The translations under genes were made by a program, and so were the position numbers. A DNA stretch of 50,239 nucleotides, taken from NCBI GenBank assembly GCA_900767835.1, contig CAAGAO010000010.1, positions 1 through 50,239 on the forward strand, in the 5' to 3' direction. Within the stretch, counting starts at the first letter, position 1, and the number at the start of each line of letters is the position of its first letter. This document shows, in pieces, positions 42,387 to 49,679 of the stretch. The notes beneath the pieces were generated by a model that made no database searches, had not been told where the DNA came from, and worked only from the letters and a program-made list of their open reading frames with translations. Source of the stretch: Clostridia bacterium. Its GTDB lineage: Bacteria; Bacillota; Clostridia; Christensenellales; UBA1242.

Positions 42387-42403
42387 AACTTTAATCGTTC
42401 TCC

Positions 42404-43231
42404 TTATTTAGTTCTTCTCTTAACAATTAACTTGTTAGACGACTTTTTAGTTTTTCTTGTCTTATAGCCAAGAGCAGGTTTACCCCAAGGAGTAACTGGC
42501 GATGCCATACCAACTGGAGATTTACCTTCACCACCACCATGTGGGTGATCATTAGGGTTCATAACAACACCACGAACAGATGGTCTAACGCCCATATGAC
42601 GTTTTCTACCTGCTTTACCTAAAGATACAAGTTCGTGATCTGTGTTACCAACTGTACCAATAGTTGCTCTGCAGTTTAATAAAACTTTTCTCATTTCGCC
42701 TGATGGAAGTCTTAAAGTTGCGTATGCACCTTCTTTAGCCATAAGGCTAATTTCCATACCAGCAGAACGTCCCATTTTACCACCTTTTCCTGCATCTAAC
42801 TCAACATTGTGTACAACAGTACCAACTGGAATATTTGCAAGTGGAAGTGTGTTACCAACTTTGATTTCTGCGTTTTCACCACTCATAACAGTGTCGCCAA
42901 CATTTAAACCAACTGGTGCTAAAATGTAACGTTTTTCACCGTCTGCATAATTTAAAAGTGCGATGAATGCTGAACGATTTGGATCATATTCAATGGCAGC
43001 TACTTTTGCTGGCACATTGTCTTTATTTCTTTTGAAATCAATTATTCTATATTTTTTTCTATTGCCACCGCCAATATGACGAGTAGTAATTTTACCTTGT
43101 GCATTTCTGCCTGCAGTTTTCTTTAATGAAACTACCAATGATTTTTCAGGAGCTTTTTTAGTTACTTCTTCAAATGTTAATGTAGAGTATGCTCTTGAAC
43201 CAGCAGATGTAGGTTTTCTATTTCTAATCAT
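42404..43231 (-). CDS. rplB: Ribosomal protein L2
   Basis: 275 residues: GGGNRKKYRIIDFKR, RPSVRGVVMNPNDHPHGGGEGKSPVG. Near the peptidyl transferase centre. Confidence 0.98.
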   Translation of the reverse strand: MIRNRKPTSAGSRAYSTLTFEEVTKKAPEKSLVVSLKKTAGRNAQGKITTRHIGGGNRKKYRIIDFKRNKDNVPAKVAAIEYDPNRSAFIALLNYADGEKRYILAPVGLNVGDTVMSGENAEIKVGNTLPLANIPVGTVVHNVELDAGKGGKMGRSAGMEISLMAKEGAYATLRLPSGEMRKVLLNCRATIGTVGNTDHELVSLGKAGRKRHMGVRPSVRGVVMNPNDHPHGGGEGKSPVGMASPVTPWGKPALGYKTRKTKKSSNKLIVKRRTK

Positions 43232-43250
43232 AACTAATTATTAACTCCTT

Positions 43251-43553
43251 TTATTGTAAACTATCGAAGAATGCGATGGTTTTGCTATCCTTTGTTAAAG
43301 TTACGATTGCTTTTTTGTAATCGCTAGTTTTACCAACTGTTCTTCCTTGTTTAGTGTTTTGTGCTTTTGTTTTACCTTTAACATTTAAGGTATTTACTTT
43401 TTCTACTTTAACATCGAAAATTTCTTCAACGGCTTTTTTAATTTCAATTTTGTTTGCATCTTTTGCTACTTTAAAAGTGTAAACTTTATTTGCAAGACCT
43501 TTATAACTTTTTTCTGTTAAAATAGGTTTAATAATAATATCGTGTGCTTTCAT
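43251..43553 (-). CDS. rplW: Ribosomal protein L23
   Basis: 100 residues: IIKPILTEKSYKGLANKVYTFKV..VEKVNTLNVKGK. Docking site for trigger factor and SRP at the tunnel exit. Start overlaps the rplD stop by one base. Confidence 0.98.
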   Translation of the reverse strand: MKAHDIIIKPILTEKSYKGLANKVYTFKVAKDANKIEIKKAVEEIFDVKVEKVNTLNVKGKTKAQNTKQGRTVGKTSDYKKAIVTLTKDSKTIAFFDSLQ

Positions 43554-44176
43554 TATTCTGCGTAAGCCTCCTCTATTGATTTAACAGCGTCTAAAGTTAA
43601 AACAACTTGTTTGTTTTTAACAATTTCGCTAACATTTAAAAGGTTTGCGCAAGTTACATCAACTCTTGCGATATTGTTTGTAGCTCTTAAAACATCATCG
43701 TTCTTTTCATTTAATACAAGACAAACTGTTTTATCAAATTTGAATGTATCTAAGAATTTTTGAACTTCTTTAGTTTTAACTGCATCTAGAACAAATTTAT
43801 CTAAGATAACAACTTCGTTTTGTGCTAATTTTTGAGAAAGAGCAGAAACCAATGCTGTACGTTTAGCAAATTTGTTAACCTTTTTAGAGAAATCTCTTGG
43901 CTTTGGAGCAAATACAATGCCACCACCAACGAATTGAGGACCTTTTGTAGAGCCTTGACGTGCATGGCCAGTATGTTTTTGTTTCCAAGGTTTTTTTGCA
44001 TGACCCCTAACTTCTGATCTAGTTAAAGTGCTTTTTGTTCCTTGACGAAGGTTTGCATCTTGAGCAACGATTACTTCGTGAATTAATGCTTCGTTATATT
44101 CAGCACCAAAAACTGTATCGTTTAATTCAACTTCTGCAACTTCGGCATTTTGCATATTATAAACTTTTGCTTTCAT
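43553..44176 (-). CDS. rplD: Ribosomal protein L4
   Basis: 207 residues: TLTRSEVRGHAKKPWKQKHTGHARQGS is the tunnel loop region. In enterobacteria L4 also represses the S10 operon; whether that holds here is unknown. Confidence 0.98.
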   Translation of the reverse strand: MKAKVYNMQNAEVAEVELNDTVFGAEYNEALIHEVIVAQDANLRQGTKSTLTRSEVRGHAKKPWKQKHTGHARQGSTKGPQFVGGGIVFAPKPRDFSKKVNKFAKRTALVSALSQKLAQNEVVILDKFVLDAVKTKEVQKFLDTFKFDKTVCLVLNEKNDDVLRATNNIARVDVTCANLLNVSEIVKNKQVVLTLDAVKSIEEAYAE

Positions 44177-44190
44177 TTTATCGTCACCTT

Positions 44191-44823
44191 TTAAGCTTTA
44201 ACACTTTCTTTAATTGTAACGATTGTGCCTCTAGGACCTGGCAAGCAACCTTTAATTAAAAGAATGTTACGGGCAGTATCGACTTTAACAATTTCCAAAT
44301 TTTGGATTGTTACTTGCTCGTGGCCATATTGACCTGGCATATGTTTGTTTTTGAAAACTCTTGATGGAGTTGAGTTAGCACTCATTGAACCAACTTCTCT
44401 ATGAACTAGTGAAACACCGTGTGTCATTTTTAATCTATGTTGATTCCATCTTTGAATAACGCCTGTGAAACCACGACCTCTTGTTAAACCTGTTACATCA
44501 ACTTTGTCGTTTTCTTCAAAGATATCACAAGTGATGTCTTTTCCAATTTCAAATTCACGAGCATTGTCTAATTTTAGTTCTCTTAATATTCTGTGTGCTG
44601 GAACGTTTGCTTTTTTGTAAACGCCAAGTTGAGCTTTGTTTAATCTATTTTCTTTTTGCTCACCGAAAGCAACAACCACACAATTGTAGCCTTCTTTTTC
44701 TTCAGTCTTTTTTTGAACTACTGTGCAAGGGCCAGCTTCAACGACTGTAACTGGAACAACCAAACCATCGGTAGTGAAGATTTGAGTCATACCAAGTTTT
44801 TTACCTATAATTGCTTTTTTCAT
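44191..44823 (-). CDS. rplC: Ribosomal protein L3
   Basis: 210 residues: KAIIGKKLGMTQIFTTDG, VDVTGLTRGRGFTGVIQRW, MPGQYGHEQVTIQNLE. 50S assembly initiator. Confidence 0.98.
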   Translation of the reverse strand: MKKAIIGKKLGMTQIFTTDGLVVPVTVVEAGPCTVVQKKTEEKEGYNCVVVAFGEQKENRLNKAQLGVYKKANVPAHRILRELKLDNAREFEIGKDITCDIFEENDKVDVTGLTRGRGFTGVIQRWNQHRLKMTHGVSLVHREVGSMSANSTPSRVFKNKHMPGQYGHEQVTIQNLEIVKVDTARNILLIKGCLPGPRGTIVTIKESVKA

Positions 44824-44848
44824 TTACTTCTCCTTCCTTTTAGTTTGA

Positions 44849-45160
44849 TTATATTTTGATGTTGATATCAACACCTGCAGGTAAATCTATTTTCATAAAT
44901 GAATCTATAGCCTTAGAATTGGTTGGATAAATATCAATCATTCTTTGGTGTGTTCTAGATTCAAATTGTTCACGACTATCTTTGTGCTTGTGTGGTGAAC
45001 GGATAACTGTTACAACTTCTCTTTTTGTAGGAAGTGCAATAGGACCTACCACTTTGGCACCGTTCTTTTCGGCAGTGTTTATGATTTTTTCAACTGCACT
45101 GTCAAGCAAAACGTGGTCGTAAGATTTAACTTTGATTCTGATTTTTTGCTTTGTTGCCAT
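44849..45160 (-). CDS. rpsJ: Ribosomal protein S10
   Basis: 103 residues: KIRIKVKSYDHVLLDSAVEKI, GPIALPTKREVVTVIRSPHKHKDSREQFE. Also the NusE antitermination factor. First gene of the S10-spc cluster, behind a leader of about 390 nt. GGAGG precedes the ATG. Confidence 0.98.
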   Translation of the reverse strand: MATKQKIRIKVKSYDHVLLDSAVEKIINTAEKNGAKVVGPIALPTKREVVTVIRSPHKHKDSREQFESRTHQRMIDIYPTNSKAIDSFMKIDLPAGVDINIKI

Positions 45161-45458
45161 AAAATTTTTATATCCTCCTGTTAAAACTAACCAACAACTT
45201 TTTTCTTCTTTTGCACTTTGTAAACACTATGCCGTGTGTTTACAACCCTACGAGCAATAAAAAAAGAGATACAAACCGCAAATTTTTGCGAAATTATAAA
45301 CTGCAATTACAAGTTATTAATTAAAGTGTGTTTAACGAAATAACCATTTTGTATACTTTAATTAATAATTTATAAACAAATTCATAATTGTTTTACTCTT
45401 TTTGTTAGTGACTTGATGTCCTATAATCTTAAATGCCACAAAAAGCGTTATTGGTCGC

Positions 45459-45529
45459 CCTAGTCAAAAGCTAGGACTTGTCCGCACAAATTCTCTTTTA
45501 TCGATTGCACTGATAAAAGTAACCTTGTG
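45459..45529 (-). promoter_or_regulatory. Structured part of the rpsJ leader
   Basis: On the transcript: ACACAAG-side stem CACAA/TTGTG (45485-45489 with 45525-45529) enclosing an 8-bp hairpin CTTTTATC/GATAAAAG (45495-45519), followed by CCTAG/CTAGG (45459-45475). A candidate site for autogenous control of the S10 operon; no known leader family is recognised with certainty. Confidence 0.45.
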
Positions 45530-45559
45530 TTTCAACCCGAATTTTTCCGTAGTCGTTAC

Positions 45560-45589
45560 ATAGTACCACACCACCCCGCCCCTTGTCAA
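45560..45589 (-). promoter_or_regulatory. Promoter of the S10-spc operon
   Basis: Minus strand TTGACA (45584-45589), 18-nt G-rich spacer, TACTAT (45560-45565), with an AT-rich UP-like tract upstream of the -35. Confidence 0.8.
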
Positions 45590-45708
45590 CCGCTTTTTAT
45601 TAAAATTTTAAAAAAGTTAACAAAAAACATTTTTAGAGTTTTTTCGTTTTCCGTTAGAATTAACCTGACCTTAAAACAAGTTTAATCTCGGGACATATAC
45701 CCCCATAA

Positions 45709-45742
45709 AAAATACTCAAGAGAATGTTTTGCCACTCTCTTG
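45709..45742 (-). terminator. Terminator of the second target gene
   Basis: CAAGAGA, 12-nt loop, TCTCTTG, followed by AGTATTTTTT on the minus strand. It insulates the S10 promoter from upstream transcription. Confidence 0.7.
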
Positions 45743-45892
45743 TGTGTTATAAATATATAATGTAAATATATAGTTAAATATACATTAATATCTTTAAATT
45801 TTTCGCTAACACTTATAATTTGTAACTTAAAACTTGTTTAAAAATGTTATTAATGTTTAAAGCAGTAATCCACAACAACTTTTTATATGCTT

Positions 45893-47341
45893 TTAAAGTG
45901 TGATTTGGAAAGCTGCTCGGATGCCAACAAAAGCGTAGTCCATAGCGTAGTTAGCGAAGTAACCCTTGTAGCTGACATAGTGAGCACAGGAATAGAGGGC
46001 CGCGAGAGGCGAACGCAACCACCAACCCGCTCCGGATCCTGATGCATCTCCGTCTTGGTTGTTTATTCCGTAGGTTTTAACACACTGAGATCTCACATTT
46101 GATTGGTTACATAATAGCCCTAATTCTGCATGGTTGATTAACCAGAACTTGCTTGAGAATTGGCATGCTAGTTTTCCATCTTTTGCATCACCATCAGTAA
46201 ATGTTACATCATAACTTTCATCTACATTTCTTGAATCTATTTTATTTAGTTCATCTGTTGTTATTCCAGTCTTTGTTGTATAGTTTTCTTCTAGGAATGT
46301 ATATATATTACTTTTTTTGCTGTTATTTACTTGTGCATATGTGTTATTTCCTGAAGCATTGTTAAATAATATTCCTTTTTGATAAGCATTATCTGTGTCA
46401 TTTATTTTATATCCACCAGCAACTACATATTCTTGTATGAACCAAAAGGTTTTACCTTTGTAGTCTTTATTTGTCATATCTACACCATAGAGTGAGTACC
46501 AGCGGTCTGCTTGTGGTGCGTCTGCCTTATTCCATTCATTGTTGTATATATAGTTATCGTTTCCTAAACTTTCACCCTTAACGGCAAAAGCATACCATCT
46601 TAGTGGAGTTTCGGTTGTTAAGCCATCTGTTCCCGCATCACTTGCTGCACCTTTAATTGAGTGCCCCATTGTGGTTACGAGTTTTGGAGTAGTAGTTTTT
46701 ACCCATGCATTATTTATATAAAGTTCTTCGTTTACAGTATCTATTGTAAATTGTTGCCACATTTCAAAAGATAAGTTAATGTTAAATTTGCTTGTATTAG
46801 CAATTTCAATTGCACTTTCTATATCTGCAAGTGTGAACTTTAAGATAATAGTAGCACTTGAATTTGTTGCGTCTTTTTGCTCTAGCGTAAAACTTGCGTT
46901 TGATGTTGAACCTGTTACACTTGTTATTGCCGTACCGCTAGCAGTTGTTAAGGTTGGTGCTGGTGCTTTAACTGTGATTTTAAATGGCGAATTGTTTTTG
47001 ATTGTTAGTTCAAACTCAATTTCGTGTCCAAAATTATCAGTTGCTAGGTCACTAAAATACAAGGTGTTGGTTATATTCAAGGTTTTGTTGTAATCTGTTG
47101 ATGCACTACCGCCCACATTAGTTTCGGTAAGAGTGGTTTTTGTTCTAGTTGCCAAATTGCTAGATGTATAAGCTTTGTAATTGCCTGTGATGTTTACCAA
47201 ACAGTTATGTGCATTAAAGCCTATTGTTCCGCTTACATTAAGGCTTGCCTGTTTTGCTGAATATACACCAAAGGCTATTGCCGCAACACATAGGCATAGC
47301 GTGGCAATGTTTAGCAAAATGTTAAATTTTCTTATTTTCAT
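45893..47341 (-). CDS. Second DGR-target-like exported protein
   Basis: 482 residues with the same plan as the target at 4548-6107: near-identical export segment (residues 1-46), a Thr/Ser-rich beta-sandwich-like domain (about 45-200), and a C-terminal DUF6273/C-lectin-like domain (about 230-482) with GWWLRSP before a tail rich in Tyr and other NNC/NNT-encoded residues (446-471). A GGGGG ribosome site precedes the ATG. It is separated from the S10 operon by its own terminator and divergent from an XRE regulator. Its tail looks like a VR but is not templated by the TR in this window. Confidence 0.85.
   Translation of the reverse strand: MKIRKFNILLNIATLCLCVAAIAFGVYSAKQASLNVSGTIGFNAHNCLVNITGNYKAYTSSNLATRTKTTLTETNVGGSASTDYNKTLNITNTLYFSDLATDNFGHEIEFELTIKNNSPFKITVKAPAPTLTTASGTAITSVTGSTSNASFTLEQKDATNSSATIILKFTLADIESAIEIANTSKFNINLSFEMWQQFTIDTVNEELYINNAWVKTTTPKLVTTMGHSIKGAASDAGTDGLTTETPLRWYAFAVKGESLGNDNYIYNNEWNKADAPQADRWYSLYGVDMTNKDYKGKTFWFIQEYVVAGGYKINDTDNAYQKGILFNNASGNNTYAQVNNSKKSNIYTFLEENYTTKTGITTDELNKIDSRNVDESYDVTFTDGDAKDGKLACQFSSKFWLINHAELGLLCNQSNVRSQCVKTYGINNQDGDASGSGAGWWLRSPLAALYSCAHYVSYKGYFANYAMDYAFVGIRAAFQITL
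45911..46024 (-). repeat. VR-like tail of the second target, template not in window
   Basis: Codons after WLRSP are CTC GCG GCC CTC TAT TCC TGT GCT CAC TAT GTC AGC TAC and so on. The excess of codons ending in C or T with scattered first and second bases is what AAC/AAT template codons give after adenine mutagenesis. Fixed positions (GCT, GTC, GGT, GTTGGC, CGA) disagree with the TR at 3693-3823, so another template is needed. Confidence 0.6.
47215..47341 (-). repeat. N-terminal coding repeat shared with the DGR target, copy 2
   Basis: Ungapped match to 5981-6107, including the shared 3' stretch encoding AKQASLNVSGTIGF with few silent changes. Confidence 0.8.
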
Positions 47342-47365
47342 ATTTTCCCCCTTTTGTTTTTAAAT

Positions 47366-47386
47366 AATTACGACATACTCGTAATT
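47366..47386. promoter_or_regulatory. Palindromic operator candidate
   Basis: AATTACGA, CATAC, TCGTAATT: perfect 8-bp arms. It lies just downstream of the -10 of the second target gene. A further half site TCGTAATT sits in that promoter's spacer (47411-47418), and a variant half site ATACGA follows at 47431-47436, between the divergent promoters. A likely binding site of the neighbouring XRE protein. Confidence 0.65.
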
Positions 47387-47396
47387 TATGCACTTA

Positions 47397-47424
47397 CTAT
47401 TACATATTTTTCGTAATTTGTCAA
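47397..47424 (-). promoter_or_regulatory. Promoter of the second target gene
   Basis: Minus strand TTGACA (47419-47424), 16 nt, TAATAG (47397-47402). The operator candidate lies at about +4 to +24 of the transcript. Confidence 0.6.
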
Positions 47425-47441
47425 ATAAAAATACGAGTAGA

Positions 47442-47469
47442 TTGAAATTTTTTATAAAAACCCTATTAT
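47442..47469 (+). promoter_or_regulatory. Promoter of the XRE regulator gene
   Basis: TTGAAA (47442-47447), 16 nt, TATTAT (47464-47469), divergent from the target promoter. Confidence 0.5.
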
Positions 47470-47534
47470 ATTTAATATTAAAAAGCCAAACTGTCGCGTT
47501 TTATATTAAATTTAAAAGAATTGAGAGATGTACT

Positions 47535-47873
47535 ATGAGATTAAAAGAATTGCGTAAACAAAAACATTTAACCCAAGCGGAAATTGCAAAACAGTTAAAT
47601 GTTGCAATATCCACATATAGCGGTTATGAGCTAGGGACAAGCGAACCATCTATTGAAGTTTTAAAGGAACTATCTAAAATTTTCAATGTCCCTATTGATT
47701 ACATAGTAAATGCTCCACAAAATGGTTATTATATTGAAAAATGGAAATTATCTGACATACAGTTAGAAAATTTAGAATTAATTAAGAACTTAAATATGCA
47801 AAACAATTATATTGCAAAAGGGTATTTAACAAAGATTTTTCAAGATCAAATAGTTGACAATAAAACATATTAA
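47535..47873 (+). CDS. XRE-family transcriptional regulator
   Basis: 112 residues. An N-terminal helix-turn-helix of the Cro/C1 type (residues 1-60: MRLKELRKQKHLTQAEIAKQ.., STYSGYELGTSEPSIEVLKELSKIFNVPIDYI). The C-terminal 50 residues are helical with no sensor motif. ATG 47535 is chosen because the HTH begins there and GAGAG lies upstream; the longer frame from 47388 runs back through both promoters. Likely represses the divergent surface-protein gene and itself. Confidence 0.9.
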   Translation: MRLKELRKQKHLTQAEIAKQLNVAISTYSGYELGTSEPSIEVLKELSKIFNVPIDYIVNAPQNGYYIEKWKLSDIQLENLELIKNLNMQNNYIAKGYLTKIFQDQIVDNKTY

Positions 47874-47929
47874 ACTTTTAAACTTTTAAAAATATAATAA
47901 AAATGATTTATTATAATCTAACCAATACC

Positions 47930-47963
47930 AAAAAAGCATTACACAAAATCGTAATGCTTTTTT
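47930..47963. terminator. Bidirectional terminator between the regulator and recR
   Basis: AAAAAAGCATTAC, 8 nt, GTAATGCTTTTTT: 13-bp perfect stem with T and A runs serving both convergent genes. Confidence 0.9.
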
Positions 47964-48047
47964 GATATTGATATTCTATGCCAAGCGTAACTTAAATTTT
48001 GCTGTCCTAAAAGATTTAGGATTTAAAATATTTAATAAACGCAATAA

Positions 48048-48638
48048 TTACAAACTGTTTCTAAGTTCCATTGCTCTATTTAAAGTAACTTCGTCAGCAT
48101 ATTCTAAATCGGTTCCCATTGACACACCTTGAGCAATGCGGGTGACTTTTACACCAAAAGGTTTTAAAAGTTCTGCAATATAATATGCGGTTGTGTCACC
48201 TGGTACATCTGGGTTTGTTGCCATTATTACTTCTTTTGTGTGGTATTTTTGCACACGAGCAACAAGTTCTTTAATGCGAATATCATCCGGTGATTTATGT
48301 TCTAATGGATTTATGCAACCATGCAAAACATGAAAAGCGCCATTGTAGTTTTTTAACTTGTCTAAAATTGCGACATCTTTTGGCTCGGCAACAACGCAGA
48401 TTGTTTCACCATTGGTTTTTAAACAATTATCGCAAATTTCTTTTTCGGAATAATTACCGCACTCTTTGCAAAAGTGTATTTTTTGTTTTGCGTCTATTAA
48501 AGATTGTGCAAAATCATTCACATCGTTTTCTTCCATATTTAAAATGCCATACGCATATCTTTGAGCAGTTTTGTATCCAACCCCTGGCAAAGCACGAAAT
48601 GCATTAATTAGTTTTGTTAGTGTATCCAAGTTGTCCAT
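48048..48638 (-). CDS. recR: Recombination mediator RecR
   Basis: 196 residues. Works with RecO (and RecF) to load RecA on gapped DNA. Seen: helix-hairpin-helix LPGVGYKTAQRYAY, zinc finger CKECGNYSEKEICDNC, Toprim motif VVAEPKDVAI, and the Walker-like GVSMGTDLEYADEVTL. It lies downstream of ybaB in the common dnaX-ybaB-recR order. Confidence 0.97.
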   Translation of the reverse strand: MDNLDTLTKLINAFRALPGVGYKTAQRYAYGILNMEENDVNDFAQSLIDAKQKIHFCKECGNYSEKEICDNCLKTNGETICVVAEPKDVAILDKLKNYNGAFHVLHGCINPLEHKSPDDIRIKELVARVQKYHTKEVIMATNPDVPGDTTAYYIAELLKPFGVKVTRIAQGVSMGTDLEYADEVTLNRAMELRNSL

Positions 48639-48967
48639 ATTTTAATCCTTTTTTGATTTATTTTTTTAGTATATTTATCATTAACCAACAATCATTACTT
48701 AGCATTAGATAAGTAAACCCCTCAGTCAGCCATTCGGCTAAATTATATCCTTATTGATAAAGTGAAAATATAAGTGTTTTTACATTTTAAACAAAATTAA
48801 CAAAATTTTAGTTGAATAAAAAATGTTGTTTTAATATATTTGCTTAACATTTCTAGCAACTCCTTCGGAGCGGTGCTTCGCCAAGGGGCGTTTGTGGGGT
48901 GTGGGGGAATCGCAACCCCCACAGTTTTCTTTGTTACTTTCTTTTGGGAAAAGAAAGTCAAACCCAG
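48639..48967. other. Intergenic region between recR and ybaB
   Basis: 329 bp holding copy B of the dispersed 3'-end element (48878-48963) and a CTCCTTCGGAG hairpin just left of it. No promoter for recR is obvious. Confidence 0.55.
48878..48963 (-). repeat. Dispersed 3'-end element, copy B (after ybaB)
   Basis: Homologous to 29216-29298. Here the central hairpin is GTGGGGG/CCCCCAC (48901-48922), and TTTCTTTTCCCAAAAGAAAG on the minus strand forms a second hairpin. It starts four bases after the ybaB stop codon. Confidence 0.65.
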
Positions 48968-49297
48968 TTACATACCTGGCACTTGTGGAATGGTTGCTTG
49001 TTCTTCTTTTTCAATTTGAGCAAGAGCATCATTTACGCCTGCTGTTATTAAATCTTGCAAGGTTTCAATATCGTCAACATCTACAACTGCTGGTTTGATT
49101 GAAATTGCTGTTACTTTTCTATTACCAGTCATTGTAACTTGAACCATACCGCCACCAACTGATGCTGTAAACTCTTTAGCGTTTAATTCTTCTTTTGCTT
49201 TTTGCATATCCTCTTGCATCTTTTGTGCTTGACGCATTAAATTTTGTAAATTTGCGCCACCAAATCCACCTCCAAATCCGCCTCTAAAATTATTCAT
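48968..49297 (-). CDS. ybaB: YbaB/EbfC nucleoid-associated protein
   Basis: 109 residues. The Gly/Phe/Asn-rich start is followed by NLMRQAQKMQEDMQKAKEEL (helical), FTASVGGGMVQVTMTGNRKVTAISI (beta) and a C-terminal helix. The family binds DNA as a dimer. AGGAG precedes the ATG. Unusually, 382 bp with two hairpins separate it from dnaX. Confidence 0.95.
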   Translation of the reverse strand: MNNFRGGFGGGFGGANLQNLMRQAQKMQEDMQKAKEELNAKEFTASVGGGMVQVTMTGNRKVTAISIKPAVVDVDDIETLQDLITAGVNDALAQIEKEEQATIPQVPGM

Positions 49298-49379
49298 AAA
49301 AATCTCCTTTTTTATTTTATTTGTTTGTTTTTTTTAATTAATTATTGGAAAAGACTTTTTTGCAAGAAAGTCTTTTCCA

Positions 49380-49532
49380 AACCTTTTTCAAAATAACTAA
49401 ATATTTTGAAAGGTTAGTAAATGTACCTAAGTTTGTAGATAATAAAAGACTTTGCAAGAATTAGCACGAAGTGATAATTCTTTAAATGTCACCTGCGGGT
49501 AAACCTTTTTCAAAATAACTAAATGTTTTGAA
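49380..49532. repeat. Pair of direct repeats in the ybaB-dnaX gap
   Basis: 31-bp units at 49380-49410 and 49502-49532 beginning AACCTTTTTCAAAATAACTA, one mismatch. Each contains a self-complementary part (CAAAAT../ATTTTG). Confidence 0.6.
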
Positions 49533-49607
49533 TAGTTGGTAATATGATTTTATTATATAAAATTATTATATATTTTAGGAATAATTAATTAAAATTTTTA
49601 GAAGGGT

Positions 49608-49642
49608 GCAGGGAAAGCCTTTTTGTAAAAAGGTTTCCCTGC
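49608..49642 (-). terminator. Terminator after dnaX
   Basis: GCAGGGAAAgCCTTTTT, loop, AAAAAGGTTTCCCTGC: a 16-bp stem with one bulge, 38 bp past the dnaX stop codon. Confidence 0.8.
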
Positions 49643-49679
49643 AAAAAAATAAAAAATTAAAATTAATAATTAATAATTA

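Larger units (their letters stand above)
45161..45892. other. S10 leader, promoter and upstream terminator
   Basis: 732 bp without a gene. From left to right: the long rpsJ leader with nested hairpins (45459-45529), the rpsJ promoter (45560-45589), and the terminator of the second target gene (45709-45742). The remaining 150 bp before that gene is AT-rich. Confidence 0.65.
49298..49679. other. Repeat-rich gap between ybaB and dnaX
   Basis: 382 bp. Hairpins at 49347-49378 (12-bp arms) and 49380-49415, a second copy of the sequence of the latter at 49502-49532 (30 of 31 bases identical), and the dnaX terminator (49608-49642). No coding frame. Confidence 0.6.

Noticed and set aside
45911..46024. 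VR of the second target templated by the TR at 3693-3823
   Set aside because: Non-adenine positions disagree throughout (for example GCG GCC, GTC and GTTGGC with no counterparts), so this TR cannot be its source.
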